Below are positions 16,373 through 25,043 of a DNA stretch of 64,000 nt, one piece after another; the first letter of the stretch is position 1; each line of letters begins with the position of its first letter. Location of the stretch: the NCBI GenBank assembly GCA_963701675.1, contig OY969623.1:186001-250000 (forward strand). The letters are read 5' to 3'. The stretch is from G963701675 sp963701675. Lineage in GTDB: Bacteria; Planctomycetota; Planctomycetia; Gemmatales; Gemmataceae. The notes below the pieces were generated by a model. It did no database searches and had not been told where the DNA came from. It was given only the letters and a program-made list of their open reading frames with translations. A program made the translations under genes and the position numbers.

Positions 16373-16783
16373 TTACTTATCTTGCTTCTTCTTGCCTCCG
16401 CCGGTGACCCGGATTTCGGTGACCTTGTCGCCTTCGGTGACGATGCTGGCGAAGACGCCGAGGCCGAAACCTTTCTTGCCTTCTTCGATGTACTTCTTGA
16501 CTCTCTCGGCGGTTTCCTTGACCTGCTTGGCCAGGGCGTCTTTGCCGCCTTCGAAGGCTTCGCCGGCCTCGATCTTCATCGTGTCCTTGTTGACCTTGCC
16601 TCTGACGATCTTGACGTTGTCGGCGACCTTCAGGGTGACTTCTTCGGGCGGCTCGGTACCCTTGGACTTCTTGACGCTCATCTTGCCGTCTTCGAACTTG
16701 GTGACGAACCCCACAAACTCATCGGCAGCCGCGACGGCAACCGCGATCACGAGGACGAGGCTCGCAGCGACGAACTTCCGCAT
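16373..16783 (-). CDS. Small secreted protein of unknown function
   Basis: A 136-residue protein with a clear Sec signal peptide (MRKFVAASLVLVIAVAVAAA) and mature part starting DEFVGFVTKFEDGKMSVKKS. Later KVADNVKIVRGKVNKDTMKI suggests a small beta-rich fold like bacterial 'DUF5666/OB-like' secreted proteins; this is inference. The C-terminus is Lys-rich (GGGKKKQDK). GGAGGAG precedes the ATG at 16783. Confidence 0.7.
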   Translation of the reverse strand: MRKFVAASLVLVIAVAVAAADEFVGFVTKFEDGKMSVKKSKGTEPPEEVTLKVADNVKIVRGKVNKDTMKIEAGEAFEGGKDALAKQVKETAERVKKYIEEGKKGFGLGVFASIVTEGDKVTEIRVTGGGKKKQDK

Positions 16784-16897
16784 GGATGCTCCTCCTTTGG
16801 AGAAATGGTTAGAAAACACAGATCATCGAGCCGAGCTAGTCTAGTGTTGGCCGTTCTGTCGAAAGCGAGCGAAGGTGCGTGAGCAATGCAACGCGAC

Positions 16898-17386
16898 CTA
16901 ACCCGCCAGTACTCCGTCGAGCTGCTTGTAGCTCATCTCCATTCCGTCCGTCATGCCCGTCGACATCGCCGCATCGCGATCCGCCTTCGATGCATACTTG
17001 ATCGAGGTCGCCACGTTCGTGATCCCGTTGGTCTCGTTGAACGTGACCGTGATAATCGACGGCTCACCTCCCATCGATCCACCCAGATCGCCCGGGTCGT
17101 AGATCTGCGTATGCACGATCTTCGAATGCAACGCGACCTCCAGCATCTCTCCCGTGAACCCAAACTCCTGGCCGTTCTCGTTATCTCGCCAGCGCCAGCG
17201 ATACTTCCCACCCACATGAGTCGCCATCTCGCACACCGGCATCGACCATCCGGGCATGGCCGTTAGCCAACGACGCATCAACGCGGGATCCGTATACGCC
17301 TGCCACACCAGATTGACCGGCGCATCAAAGCTCCGTTTCACCAGCACTTCTCGATCTGACGGCGTGCTCACTTCAGCAGGTTTCAT
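16898..17386 (-). CDS. AHSA1/SRPBCC domain protein
   Basis: A 162-residue protein with the AHSA1 (START-like) pattern: VKRSFDAPVNLVWQAYTDPA, LMRRWLTAMPGW, GGKYRWRW, GFTGEMLEV and the C-terminal helix DGMEMSYKQLDGVLAG. These proteins form a hydrophobic ligand cavity; the ligand is unknown. The ATG overlaps the stop of the ArsR gene as ATGA, so the two are translationally coupled. ArsR plus AHSA1 pairs are common in bacteria. Confidence 0.88.
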   Translation of the reverse strand: MKPAEVSTPSDREVLVKRSFDAPVNLVWQAYTDPALMRRWLTAMPGWSMPVCEMATHVGGKYRWRWRDNENGQEFGFTGEMLEVALHSKIVHTQIYDPGDLGGSMGGEPSIITVTFNETNGITNVATSIKYASKADRDAAMSTGMTDGMEMSYKQLDGVLAG

Positions 17387-17724
17387 TTCTTTCGCTCCTC
17401 TTTCTGTGCTTGCTTCAACTCGGCGAGTAACGCGTCGAGTCGCTTGTAGTTGCCTTCCCAAATCTCTTGCACTTGCTCCAACCAATCCGTGACCGCCTTC
17501 AATTGCTCCGTCTCCAGCTTGCAGGGCCGCAACTGGGCCACTCGACTACGCGAAATCAGCCCCGCCGATTCCAACACCTTCAGGTGCGACGAGATCGTAG
17601 GTTGCGTCAACGAGAAGAGGCCGACCAAGTCGGATACGGATGCCTCGCCGCGAGCCAGATGCACCACGATTCCACGTCGAGTGGGGTCGGCAAGAGCGGC
17701 AAATGCTTGGTCCAGTCGGTTCAT
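17383..17724 (-). CDS. ArsR-family transcriptional regulator
   Basis: A 113-residue winged-helix repressor: LADPTRRGIVVHLARGEASV, then SLTQPTISSHLKVLESAGLI (recognition helix) and SRVAQLRPCKLETEQLKAVT. No metal-binding cysteine motif is seen, so it belongs to the non-metal group usually paired with AHSA1 genes. It probably represses its own operon through the palindrome in its promoter. Confidence 0.92.
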   Translation of the reverse strand: MNRLDQAFAALADPTRRGIVVHLARGEASVSDLVGLFSLTQPTISSHLKVLESAGLISRSRVAQLRPCKLETEQLKAVTDWLEQVQEIWEGNYKRLDALLAELKQAQKEERKK

Positions 17725-17730
17725 CTACAT

Positions 17731-17759
17731 AGAATATCGTCTATATAGATAGGCGTCAA
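17731..17759 (-). promoter_or_regulatory. arsR promoter with operator palindrome
   Basis: Minus strand -35 TTGACG and -10 TATTCT are separated by exactly 17 nt. The spacer contains the 10-bp palindrome TCTATATAGA (17740-17749), well placed for autorepression. Confidence 0.65.
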
Positions 17760-17785
17760 TATACGAATTTCGAATTCGCTGGAAA

Positions 17786-17898
17786 TTAGAGCGCATTAAC
17801 CCAAGGTGTGCGGGGCAAAGGAGCGCAGCGATCGTAAGGGAGGGCGAGCTATGATTTGCTTTGCGAATATGTGCAAACCTAAAGTTAATGCGCTCTAA
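17786..17898. repeat. 113-bp element with perfect 15-bp terminal inverted repeats
   Basis: TTAGAGCGCATTAAC at 17786-17800 and its exact reverse complement at 17884-17898 flank 83 bp with no gene. It could be a small non-autonomous transposon or a structured RNA. No obvious target duplication is seen. Confidence 0.55.
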
Positions 17899-18450
17899 AC
17901 CAGATTCTACGCTAGCGAGCAGCAGGAAACTACCTCCAACTTACGTCCAGGCTTTCGGCCGGCCGCCCGCGGGGCGCAGATTTCCCCGGGAAAACGTAGG
18001 GGTAACTGCTTACCTTATCCTGACTTGCCGTTTTCAAGCTTCCGCCGCAACCCGGCTTCCCATCACCAGATGCCGGTTAGGAAAAGTTCAATTGCCGTCT
18101 TGTCGTCCCGAAAATGGCTAAGGGCTCACCTGGGGTTTGAGCGGAGCGCGTGTGCGCGTCGCGGGGCCGACACGCCGGATGCAATTTGCTTCTCGGTGTT
18201 GCCTGCTTCGGTGTGATCGCCAACCTTACCGAACCGCACCGGGGTACGCCAAAAAGCGAGATGCCACATAGCGCGTTCCGAACCGCGACAGGGAGCGAAC
18301 GCCAGCGCCATCGGACCGCGAGTCCTTTGGTCACAACTGCCCGGCACCCGTGAAGAACGGGAGAAAGGGGAACTCTGCCACTGGCAGAGATAGCGTTGCA
18401 AACCCTTAGAAATCCCTGTAATTTGTTAGAAAAGGGCAATACCCGCGACC
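17899..18450. other. Gene-poor stretch between the inverted-repeat element and tRNA-end repeat 2
   Basis: About 550 bases; all open frames look like shadows. Nothing else identified. Confidence 0.4.
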
Positions 18451-18493
18451 GTCGATCCGGTGGTAGCGGGTTCGAGTCCCGTCGCCCTCGCTT
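18451..18493 (+). repeat. tRNA 3'-end fragment, copy 2 (attachment-site-like)
   Basis: It differs from copy 1 (14051-14093) by one base in 43. The following ~60 bases of both copies are also alike (shared ACTTACG, CATTTCTG and AGTGGC). No complete tRNA precedes it. It marks the likely boundary between mobile DNA and the host backbone starting with the pta operon. Confidence 0.75.
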
Positions 18494-18703
18494 ACATTAC
18501 AACTTACGCTTTCTGAGGCGGCCTCATTTCTGCTGAGTGGCCCTGAATCGGCGCCGATTTAGTCCGTATTACTTGTCCGGCCGCGCGCAACACTTTTTTC
18601 TAATCGGCGCCGGCCTCTTCGCGCTCCGCTGGGCCGTTCTTGGCACGTAGAATGGGTTCAACCGTCTAATGGAAAACGAGCAATCGACGGCCGAGGTTTC
18701 TAA

Positions 18704-19642
18704 ATGAAACAAGCAACGGCAACCGGCACAGGCAAGTACGAGCTGCTACTGGAACGATGCCAGGGTCTGGCGCCTGTCCCCACCGCTGTGGCACATCCGT
18801 GCGAGGCGTCCGCGTTAGCTGGGGCTGTCGAGGCCTGGCAAAAAAAACTGATCCTTCCGATCCTGGTTGGGCCGGCTGGCAAGATTGCGGAGATCGCCAA
18901 GGCGGCTGGCGTCAATCTCGCCGGCCTGGAAATCGTCGATGCGCCCCACAGCCACGACGCGGCCGAGAAAGCAGTAGCGCTCGTCCGCGAGGGCCGCGCC
19001 GAAGTGCTGATGAAGGGCAGCCTGCATACCGACGAACTGCTCGCGGCGGTCGTTTCCCGCGAAAAGGGGCTGCGCACGGGACGTCGCATCAGTCACGCCT
19101 TCATAATGGACGTGCCGACGTATCACAAAGTGCTGATCGTCACGGATGGCGCCATCAACATCGCTCCGACACTGGAAGACAAAGTAGACATCTGCCAAAA
19201 CGCAATCGATCTGGCTATCTCACTGGGTGTGAAGAAACCCAAAGTCGCTATTCTCGCGGCAGTCGAAACCGTGACTTCAAAGATGCCGGCTACCATCGAC
19301 GCCGCTGCCCTGTGCAAGATGGCGGATCGTGGCCAAATCAAAGGTGGGATTCTCGATGGCCCACTGGCCTTTGACAATGCCATCAGCAGGGAGGCGGCCA
19401 GGACTAAGGGGATTGATTCGGAGGTCGCCGGTGATCCCGACATTCTGATTGCGCCGGACCTCGAAGCCGGCAACATTCTCGCAAAGCAACTCAGCTTCCT
19501 GGCGAATGCCGACAGCGCCGGCCTCGTCCTGGGCACGAGGGTTCCGGTGATTCTCACCAGCCGCGCCGACAGCGTACGATCGCGGATCGCCAGTTGCGGG
19601 GTTGCCAATCTGGTGGCGCACGCGCGGCGGGCAACCTCGTAG
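18704..19642 (+). CDS. Phosphate acetyl/butyryltransferase
   Basis: A 312-residue enzyme of the Pta/Ptb family: LPILVGPAGKIAEIAK, AEVLMKGSLHTDELLAAVVS, DGAINIAPTLEDKVDICQNA, GILDGPLAFDNAIS and DILIAPDLEAGNILAKQLSF. It converts acyl-CoA plus phosphate to acyl phosphate and CoA in the cytoplasm. The length matches the short (Ptb/PduL-unrelated) class rather than the long E. coli Pta. It is the first gene of a fermentative operon with acetate kinase and pyruvate formate-lyase, which favours acetyl-CoA as substrate. Confidence 0.88.
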   Translation: MKQATATGTGKYELLLERCQGLAPVPTAVAHPCEASALAGAVEAWQKKLILPILVGPAGKIAEIAKAAGVNLAGLEIVDAPHSHDAAEKAVALVREGRAEVLMKGSLHTDELLAAVVSREKGLRTGRRISHAFIMDVPTYHKVLIVTDGAINIAPTLEDKVDICQNAIDLAISLGVKKPKVAILAAVETVTSKMPATIDAAALCKMADRGQIKGGILDGPLAFDNAISREAARTKGIDSEVAGDPDILIAPDLEAGNILAKQLSFLANADSAGLVLGTRVPVILTSRADSVRSRIASCGVANLVAHARRATS

Positions 19643-19651
19643 GGGATTACC

Positions 19652-20833
19652 ATGGATGCCGCCCTTGTCTTGAATGCCGGTTCATCGAGCCTAAAGTTTT
19701 GCGTGTTCGAGCGACCGCGCGGAGCCGACTGGCAGGTGGGAGCACGGGGCCAGATCGAAGGCATTGGAACATCCCCGCGGCTATCCGCCAAGAACGCCAA
19801 GGGCGAGAAGCTGGTCGATGAAAAATTGGCTCCTTCCGTACGCGATGGGCAAGCCGCTGTCGACGTTCTCAGTGGCTGGCTTCGTTCGAATCTCCAAGGC
19901 CGGCGCATCGTCGGTGTTGGCCACCGTGTGGTGCATGGCGGCCCGCGTTTCAGCGGCCCGACCGTGGTGACTCCGGAAATCCTGGCCGAGCTTACGGCAC
20001 TAACGCCGCTGGCGCCGCTTCATCAGCCGCACAACCTCGCCCCCATCGCGACGATCATTGAGCGCATGCCCGACGTGCCGCAAGTGGCCTGCTTCGACAC
20101 GGGCTTTCATCGCGGTCACGAAGCGGTCGCCTCATTGGTGCCCTTACCCCGCGAGATTCGCCAGTCCGGTGTCGAACGCTACGGTTTTCATGGCATTTCC
20201 TACGAATACGTGGCGTCGACCCTGCCTCAAGTGGCGCCGGAGATCGCCAACGGCCGAGTGATCGTCGCGCATCTGGGAAGCGGCGCCAGTCTCTGCGCTC
20301 TCAAGAAGCGCAAGAGTGTCGACTCGACCATGGGCTTCACGGCGCTGGATGGTCTGTGCATGGGCACACGGCCTGGGGCACTCGATCCTGGCGTTGTGCT
20401 GTTTCTTTTTCAGAATCTCGATCTCTCTGTCAAGCAGGTGGAGGACATCCTCTACAAGAAGTCAGGATTGCTGGGCATTTCCGGCATCAGCAACGACATG
20501 CGAGATCTTCTCGAACGCACCGAGCCCGAGGCGCGTCTGGCGGTGGATTACTTTATCTACCGCGCGGCCAAGGAGATTGGCGCTCTCGCAGCAGTACTCG
20601 GCGGCGTCGATGCGCTGGTGTTTACTGCCGGCATTGGCGAGAACTCTGCCGAGATCCGCCGGCGGATCAGCGCGGCGTCCGCGTGGTTGGGTGTTGAACT
20701 CGATGACAAGGCAAATGCGGCCAAGAGTGTACAGATTTCGACGCCGCAAAGTAAGGTTTCCGTCTGGGTGATTCCCACCAACGAAGAGTTGATGATCGCC
20801 CGGCACACGGCGTCCTTGTTGGCATTGAAGTGA
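19652..20833 (+). CDS. ackA: Acetate kinase
   Basis: A 393-residue ASKHA kinase. Motifs are LVLNAGSSSLKF (phosphate 1), GHRVVHGG, ACFDTGFH, YGFHGISYEYV, VIVAHLGSGASLCALKKRKS, DSTMGFTALDGLCMGTRPGA and FTAGIGENSAEIR. It makes ATP and acetate from acetyl phosphate. It starts 10 nt after the phosphotransacetylase stop, so the pair is co-transcribed. The length is normal. Confidence 0.95.
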   Translation: MDAALVLNAGSSSLKFCVFERPRGADWQVGARGQIEGIGTSPRLSAKNAKGEKLVDEKLAPSVRDGQAAVDVLSGWLRSNLQGRRIVGVGHRVVHGGPRFSGPTVVTPEILAELTALTPLAPLHQPHNLAPIATIIERMPDVPQVACFDTGFHRGHEAVASLVPLPREIRQSGVERYGFHGISYEYVASTLPQVAPEIANGRVIVAHLGSGASLCALKKRKSVDSTMGFTALDGLCMGTRPGALDPGVVLFLFQNLDLSVKQVEDILYKKSGLLGISGISNDMRDLLERTEPEARLAVDYFIYRAAKEIGALAAVLGGVDALVFTAGIGENSAEIRRRISAASAWLGVELDDKANAAKSVQISTPQSKVSVWVIPTNEELMIARHTASLLALK

Positions 20834-20871
20834 ATCGAACCTCGGCCGAATAAGCAGTAGGGAGGCGCATC

Positions 20872-23118
20872 ATGGTTGTCGCTACCGGTCGGAAAACGAC
20901 GGCCTCATGGGAAGGTTTCAAGCCCGGTCTCTGGCAAAAAGAGATCAACGTCCGCGACTTCATCCAGCAGCACTTCGAGCCTTACGACGGGGACGGGACT
21001 TTTCTCGCACCCGCGACCGATCGTACCAACAAGATCTGGAAACGCCTGAACGACTTGTTCGTTGAAGAACGCAAGAAAGGCGTGCTCGACATTTCTCCGA
21101 TTCCCAGTTCGATCACCGCCCATCCCCCTGGTTACATCGATCGCGAAAATGAGATCATCGTCGGCCTGCAAACTGACGCGCCGCTCAAGCGGGCCATTAT
21201 GCCCAATGGCGGCTTGCGCATGGTACTCAGTTCTCTCAAGACCTACGGCCACGAGCCCGATCCGCACGTCGTCGAGACATTCACCAAGTATCGGAAGACC
21301 CACAATGAAGGCGTTTTCGATGCCTATACCGCCGAGGTGAGGGCCTGTCGGAGCTCGCATGTTCTTACCGGCCTTCCCGACGCTTACGGACGTGGACGCA
21401 TCATCGGGGATTACCGGCGCGTGCCTCTTTATGGCGTAGCACGCTTGATCGAACGAAAGGAAGAAGAGAAGGACAGTCTTGATTCGGCGATGTCAACCGA
21501 GGAGATCATCCGCGATCGCGAGGAACTCAGCGAACAGATTCGTGCGCTCAAAGAGCTACAGCAGATGGCCAAGAGCTACGGATTCGACATATCCGGCCCG
21601 GCCCGCACCGCGCGCGAAGCGGTTCAGTGGCTCTACTTCGCGTATCTAGCTGCCGTCAAGGAACAAAATGGCGCCGCCATGTCGCTGGGACGGACGTCCA
21701 CGTTCCTGGACATCTACGTGCAGCGCGACATAGCGGCGGGCACTTTAACAGAGGAGCAGGCACAAGAGATCGTCGACGATTTCGTCATCAAGCTCCGTAT
21801 CGTCCGCTTCCTGCGCACGCCCGAGTACGACGAGCTGTTTGCGGGTGATCCCACGTGGGTCACCGAGTCTATTGGCGGGATGGGGGATGACGGCCGGCCG
21901 CTGGTGACCAAAACGAGTTTTCGTTTTCTCCAAACTCTCTACAACCTCGGTCCTGCGCCGGAACCCAATCTGACCATCTGGTATTCACCCGAACTGCCGG
22001 ACGACTTTCGCAGTTTCGCGGCGAAGGTAGCCATCGACACCAGTTCGATTCAATTTGAGAGCGACGAGATCATGCGCCGCACGTGGGGCGACGACGGCGC
22101 CGTCGCCTGTTGTGTCTCGCCGATGCTGTTGGGCAAGCAAATGCAGTTCTTCGGGGCTCGCGCCAACCTCGCCAAGTGTCTTCTCTACGCCATCAACGGC
22201 GGACGAGATGAACTTACCGGCAAACAAGTGGGAGCGACGAATGGTGCGGTCATGGGCGAGTATCTCGATTTCGATGACGTGCTGGACAAATTCGAAAGGA
22301 TGATGGACTGGCTCGCGCGCGTTTACGTCAATGCCATGAACGTCATACATTTCATGCACGACAAGTACGCGTACGAGCGAATCGAGATGGCGCTGCATGA
22401 CTACGCTCCGGTGCGCACCATGGCATTTGGCATCGCCGGCATGTCGGTGGTGGCCGACAGCCTCTCGGCAATGCGCCATGCGAAGGTCAGCGTTGTCCGC
22501 GATGACACCGGCCTGATCACGGATTACAAGGTGGAAGGCGCCTTTCCGCAATTCGGCAACAACGACAACCGAGTGGACCACCTCGCGTCCTGGGTGGTTA
22601 GCACGTTCATGAATAAACTCCGGAAATACCCAACCTATCGCCACGCACTTCACACTCAGTCCGTTCTGACCATCACATCCAACGTGGTGTACGGCAAAGG
22701 TACCGGCAACACGCCCGATGGCCGGCGTCACGGAGAGCCATTCGCTCCCGGCGCCAATCCCATGCATGGGCGGGACTCGCACGGCATTCACGCCTCGGCA
22801 GCGTCCGTGGCGAAAATCCCGTATCGTGACGCGGCCGACGGGATCTCCTTGACGACCACGCTGGTCCCCGAAGGGCTGGGACGGTCACCGCAGGACCGGA
22901 TCGGGAATCTGCGCGGCGTGCTCGATGCCTTCTTCGGCTCCACTGGCTTCCACATGAACGTGAACGTGTTGAATCGCGAGATGCTGCTGGATGCGATGGA
23001 ACATCCGGAGAAATATCCGTCCTTGACGATCCGAGTATCGGGCTACGCGGTGAACTTTGTTCGGTTGACGCGCGAACAGCAGATGGACGTGGTAAACCGC
23101 ACGTTCCACGGGGGCTAA
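20872..23118 (+). CDS. pflB: Pyruvate formate-lyase (formate C-acetyltransferase)
   Basis: A 748-residue glycyl-radical enzyme that splits pyruvate with CoA to acetyl-CoA and formate. It has the tandem catalytic cysteines in GAVACCVSPMLLGKQM and the glycine-radical loop RVSGYAVNFVRLTREQQ near the C-terminus. Other typical stretches are TYNTHNEGVF-like YRKTHNEGVFDAYTAEVR and DGRRHGEPFAPGANPMHGRD. GGGAGG precedes the ATG. It requires the activase encoded next. Oxygen sensitivity implies an anaerobic or microaerobic lifestyle phase. Confidence 0.96.
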   Translation: MVVATGRKTTASWEGFKPGLWQKEINVRDFIQQHFEPYDGDGTFLAPATDRTNKIWKRLNDLFVEERKKGVLDISPIPSSITAHPPGYIDRENEIIVGLQTDAPLKRAIMPNGGLRMVLSSLKTYGHEPDPHVVETFTKYRKTHNEGVFDAYTAEVRACRSSHVLTGLPDAYGRGRIIGDYRRVPLYGVARLIERKEEEKDSLDSAMSTEEIIRDREELSEQIRALKELQQMAKSYGFDISGPARTAREAVQWLYFAYLAAVKEQNGAAMSLGRTSTFLDIYVQRDIAAGTLTEEQAQEIVDDFVIKLRIVRFLRTPEYDELFAGDPTWVTESIGGMGDDGRPLVTKTSFRFLQTLYNLGPAPEPNLTIWYSPELPDDFRSFAAKVAIDTSSIQFESDEIMRRTWGDDGAVACCVSPMLLGKQMQFFGARANLAKCLLYAINGGRDELTGKQVGATNGAVMGEYLDFDDVLDKFERMMDWLARVYVNAMNVIHFMHDKYAYERIEMALHDYAPVRTMAFGIAGMSVVADSLSAMRHAKVSVVRDDTGLITDYKVEGAFPQFGNNDNRVDHLASWVVSTFMNKLRKYPTYRHALHTQSVLTITSNVVYGKGTGNTPDGRRHGEPFAPGANPMHGRDSHGIHASAASVAKIPYRDAADGISLTTTLVPEGLGRSPQDRIGNLRGVLDAFFGSTGFHMNVNVLNREMLLDAMEHPEKYPSLTIRVSGYAVNFVRLTREQQMDVVNRTFHGG

Positions 23119-23953
23119 TGGCCATGAGTCCCGAAGCTTCGCTAGAGGCGAAGAGTCCGTTTGAACTTCGCCTCCACCAGAGCAGTGGCGTGCAGGAATC
23201 GTTTGTCAAGAAATCCCTCGACAGCGGAGATGTCGGCTTTTTGCATTCATTCACGACCGGCTCGGCTGTAGACGGGCCGGGCGTGCGCGTGGTGGCCTGG
23301 ACGGCTGGCTGCCAGTGGCGCTGCCTGTATTGCCACAACCCGGATACGTGGTACATGAACAATGGCATGGCCGTGCCGTTGGAGCGCGCCGTCGAAGAGC
23401 TCCGCAAGTATCGTCGCGGGCTCAAGGTAATGTCCGGTGGATTCACGTTGAGCGGTGGCGAACCACTAATGCAGGACCGGTTTGCCGTAAGGCTGCTCAC
23501 TGCGGCCAAGGCAATGGGGATCCATACCGCAATCGAGACCAACGGTTACTTAAGTGATCGCCTCAGCGACGAAGAGTTGGATCAGATCGACCTGGTATTG
23601 TTGGGTATCAAGACCTGGGATCCGGAGCGCCACCGGCATCTCACCGGAAAGGACATCGGCCCGACACTCGACTTCGCGCGCCGCTTGGCGGTCGCAAGAA
23701 ACCGATTTGGGTGCGCTTTGTGTTGGTGCCGGGCCTAACCGATGATCAGAAGGATGTTGCCTCGATCGCCAAATTCGCTGCAAGCCTTGGGAACGTTGAA
23801 CGAGTAGACATCCTGCCCTTCCATCAGATGGGAAGGTTTAAGTGGGAGAAGCTCGGACTCAACTATACGCTTGGCGATTTCAAGCCTCCCTCGCCGGAAC
23901 TGGTGGAGTGGGCATGTGGAGTGTTTCGATCTGAAGGATTGCAAGCAGTGTGA
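23118..23953 (+). pseudogene. pflA: Pyruvate formate-lyase activase, frameshifted
   Basis: A radical-SAM enzyme: TAGCQWRCLYCHNPDTWY holds the CX3CX2C [4Fe-4S] motif, followed by GGFTLSGGEPLMQ and IHTAIETNGY. It overlaps pflB by one base. Near 23700 the frame changes: after DFARRLAV the sequence continues in another frame as WVRFVLVPGLTDDQKDVASI through VDILPFHQMGRFKWEKLG to the normal C-terminus at 23953. Restoring one base gives a protein of about 278 residues. It is either an assembly error or a real lesion that would leave PflB inactive. Confidence 0.88.
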
Positions 23954-23955
23954 GA
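23936..23955 (+). repeat. 20-bp direct repeat, copy 1 (end of pflA)
   Basis: GGATTGCAAGCAGTGTGAGA covers the last codons and stop of pflA and recurs exactly at 24983-25002, flanking the toxin-antitoxin patch. Confidence 0.85.
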
Positions 23956-24079
23956 AGAATTGGGCCTCCTCGCTGTCGGTCGTGTACACCGTCGTCACCC
24001 GGACATGACGGCCTCCCACGTGATCACTGGTTTGGCGGCAGCGCGGTTCGCTGGTACAATCGCGGCACGAGGTGCGATC

Positions 24080-24304
24080 ATGACCACAGTTTATTCCGTT
24101 GTTCACAGCGACCCTGAAATCCTCGGCGGCACGCCGGTATTCGTCGGCACGCGGGTGCCGGTCCGCACCCTACTCGATTACCTAGCTGCGGGCGACACAT
24201 TAGAGGAGTTCCTGGACCACTTCCCGACCGTCTCGCGTGAGAAGGCGGTCGCGGTCCTGGGACAGGCAAACGAACTGCTGGTGGCCCATGCGCATTCTGC
24301 TTGA
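24080..24304 (+). CDS. DUF433-family antitoxin
   Basis: A 74-residue protein: HSDPEILGGTPVFVGTRVPV, then LLDYLAAGDTLEEFLDHFPT. This is the DUF433 pattern, a small helix-turn-helix antitoxin usually paired with a PIN-like toxin. The toxin gene overlaps its 3' end by 17 nt. It would neutralise the toxin and repress the operon. Confidence 0.9.
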   Translation: MTTVYSVVHSDPEILGGTPVFVGTRVPVRTLLDYLAAGDTLEEFLDHFPTVSREKAVAVLGQANELLVAHAHSA

Positions 24305-24611
24305 CGAATGTGTTCCCCGGCCGCTTCGTCGGGAGTTGACGGGTCATGACGTTAGCACAATCCAGGAGATGGGCTGGGCCGGAAAGAAAAACGGCGAACT
24401 GCTCGCCCTGGTGGCCGGAGCGGGTTTCGAGGTGTTGCTTACCGTGGACCAAAACCTTCGCCATCAACAGAACCTGGCAGCATCCGAGGTTGCGGTTGTG
24501 GTGATGGTTGCCCCGAGCAACCGGTTGGCCGATCTGGTGCCGCTTGTCCCCAAGCTTGAGGCCGCGCTGAGCAGCATCCAAGCCGGAGGCGCTGTCGAAG
24601 TCCGCGCCTAA
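24288..24611 (+). CDS. DUF5615 PIN-like toxin
   Basis: A 107-residue PIN-fold protein: MRILLDECVPRPLRRELTGH (first acidic residues), then GFEVLLTVDQNLRHQQNLAA (second Asp) and VVMVAPSNRLADL. It is predicted to be a metal-dependent ribonuclease, toxin of the preceding DUF433 antitoxin. The start overlaps the antitoxin gene, typical of type II modules. It appears intact. Confidence 0.88.
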   Translation: MRILLDECVPRPLRRELTGHDVSTIQEMGWAGKKNGELLALVAGAGFEVLLTVDQNLRHQQNLAASEVAVVVMVAPSNRLADLVPLVPKLEAALSSIQAGGAVEVRA

Positions 24612-24717
24612 CCAGTCGCTGCAGCAGACCCGGCGGGTCCCCTGCGTCGGCCGCGGAGGGCTTCCGGCGTGCGGCCGGCTCCGGTATCATGTCGGCATCG
24701 CCCTACGAGGAGACGCC

Positions 24718-24942
24718 ATGACCCGGACGCTGATCATCCGTGGCCGGTACACCGACCGGACTTTCATCCCAGACGGCCCGCTGCCCGACGCCGAGGGGGC
24801 GGCGGAACTTGTCATCACCCCGGCCGTTCCCACGTCAGGCGGGTCGGTCGCCGAGGCCTTCGGGGCCGCGCCCCTCCTGCGGAGCGGTGACGACATCCTG
24901 GCTCAGGTCCGCGCCGACCGCGACGAGTGGGGTGACCGCTGA
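24718..24942 (+). CDS. Small antitoxin-like protein of a second module
   Basis: A 74-residue protein starting MTRTLIIRGRYTDRTFIPDG, then ELVITPAV and a C-terminal AQVRADRDEWGDR, which resembles short beta-strand antitoxins preceding VapC toxins. GAGGAG lies before the ATG. A PIN-toxin start directly follows and is truncated (24939-25043), supporting the assignment. Confidence 0.6.
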   Translation: MTRTLIIRGRYTDRTFIPDGPLPDAEGAAELVITPAVPTSGGSVAEAFGAAPLLRSGDDILAQVRADRDEWGDR

Positions 24943-25043
24943 TCTACCTGAATGCGAACGTCGTCATCCGCTTAGTTGAAGGGGATTGCAAGCAGTGTGA
25001 GACGAGACACTGCCAGCCTACAAGAAGGCTGGGACGATGCTGA
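24939..25043 (+). pseudogene. Truncated VapC-like PIN toxin
   Basis: Overlapping the antitoxin stop, the frame reads LIYLNANVVIRLVEG, the N-terminal strand and first Asp region of VapC (Asp is Asn here). It then runs into the second copy of the 20-bp repeat and unrelated sequence. Most of the toxin has been lost. Confidence 0.65.
24983..25002 (+). repeat. 20-bp direct repeat, copy 2
   Basis: An exact copy of the end of pflA (23936-23955), 1,047 bp downstream, located at the point where the VapC-like gene is cut. Confidence 0.85.

Noticed and set aside
16062..16844. 260-codon plus-strand frame
   Set aside because: Runs across an attC site and antisense to the signal-peptide protein; Ser/Pro/Thr-rich shadow frame.
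21985..22791. 268-codon minus-strand frame within pflB
   Set aside because: Antisense shadow of a highly conserved gene.
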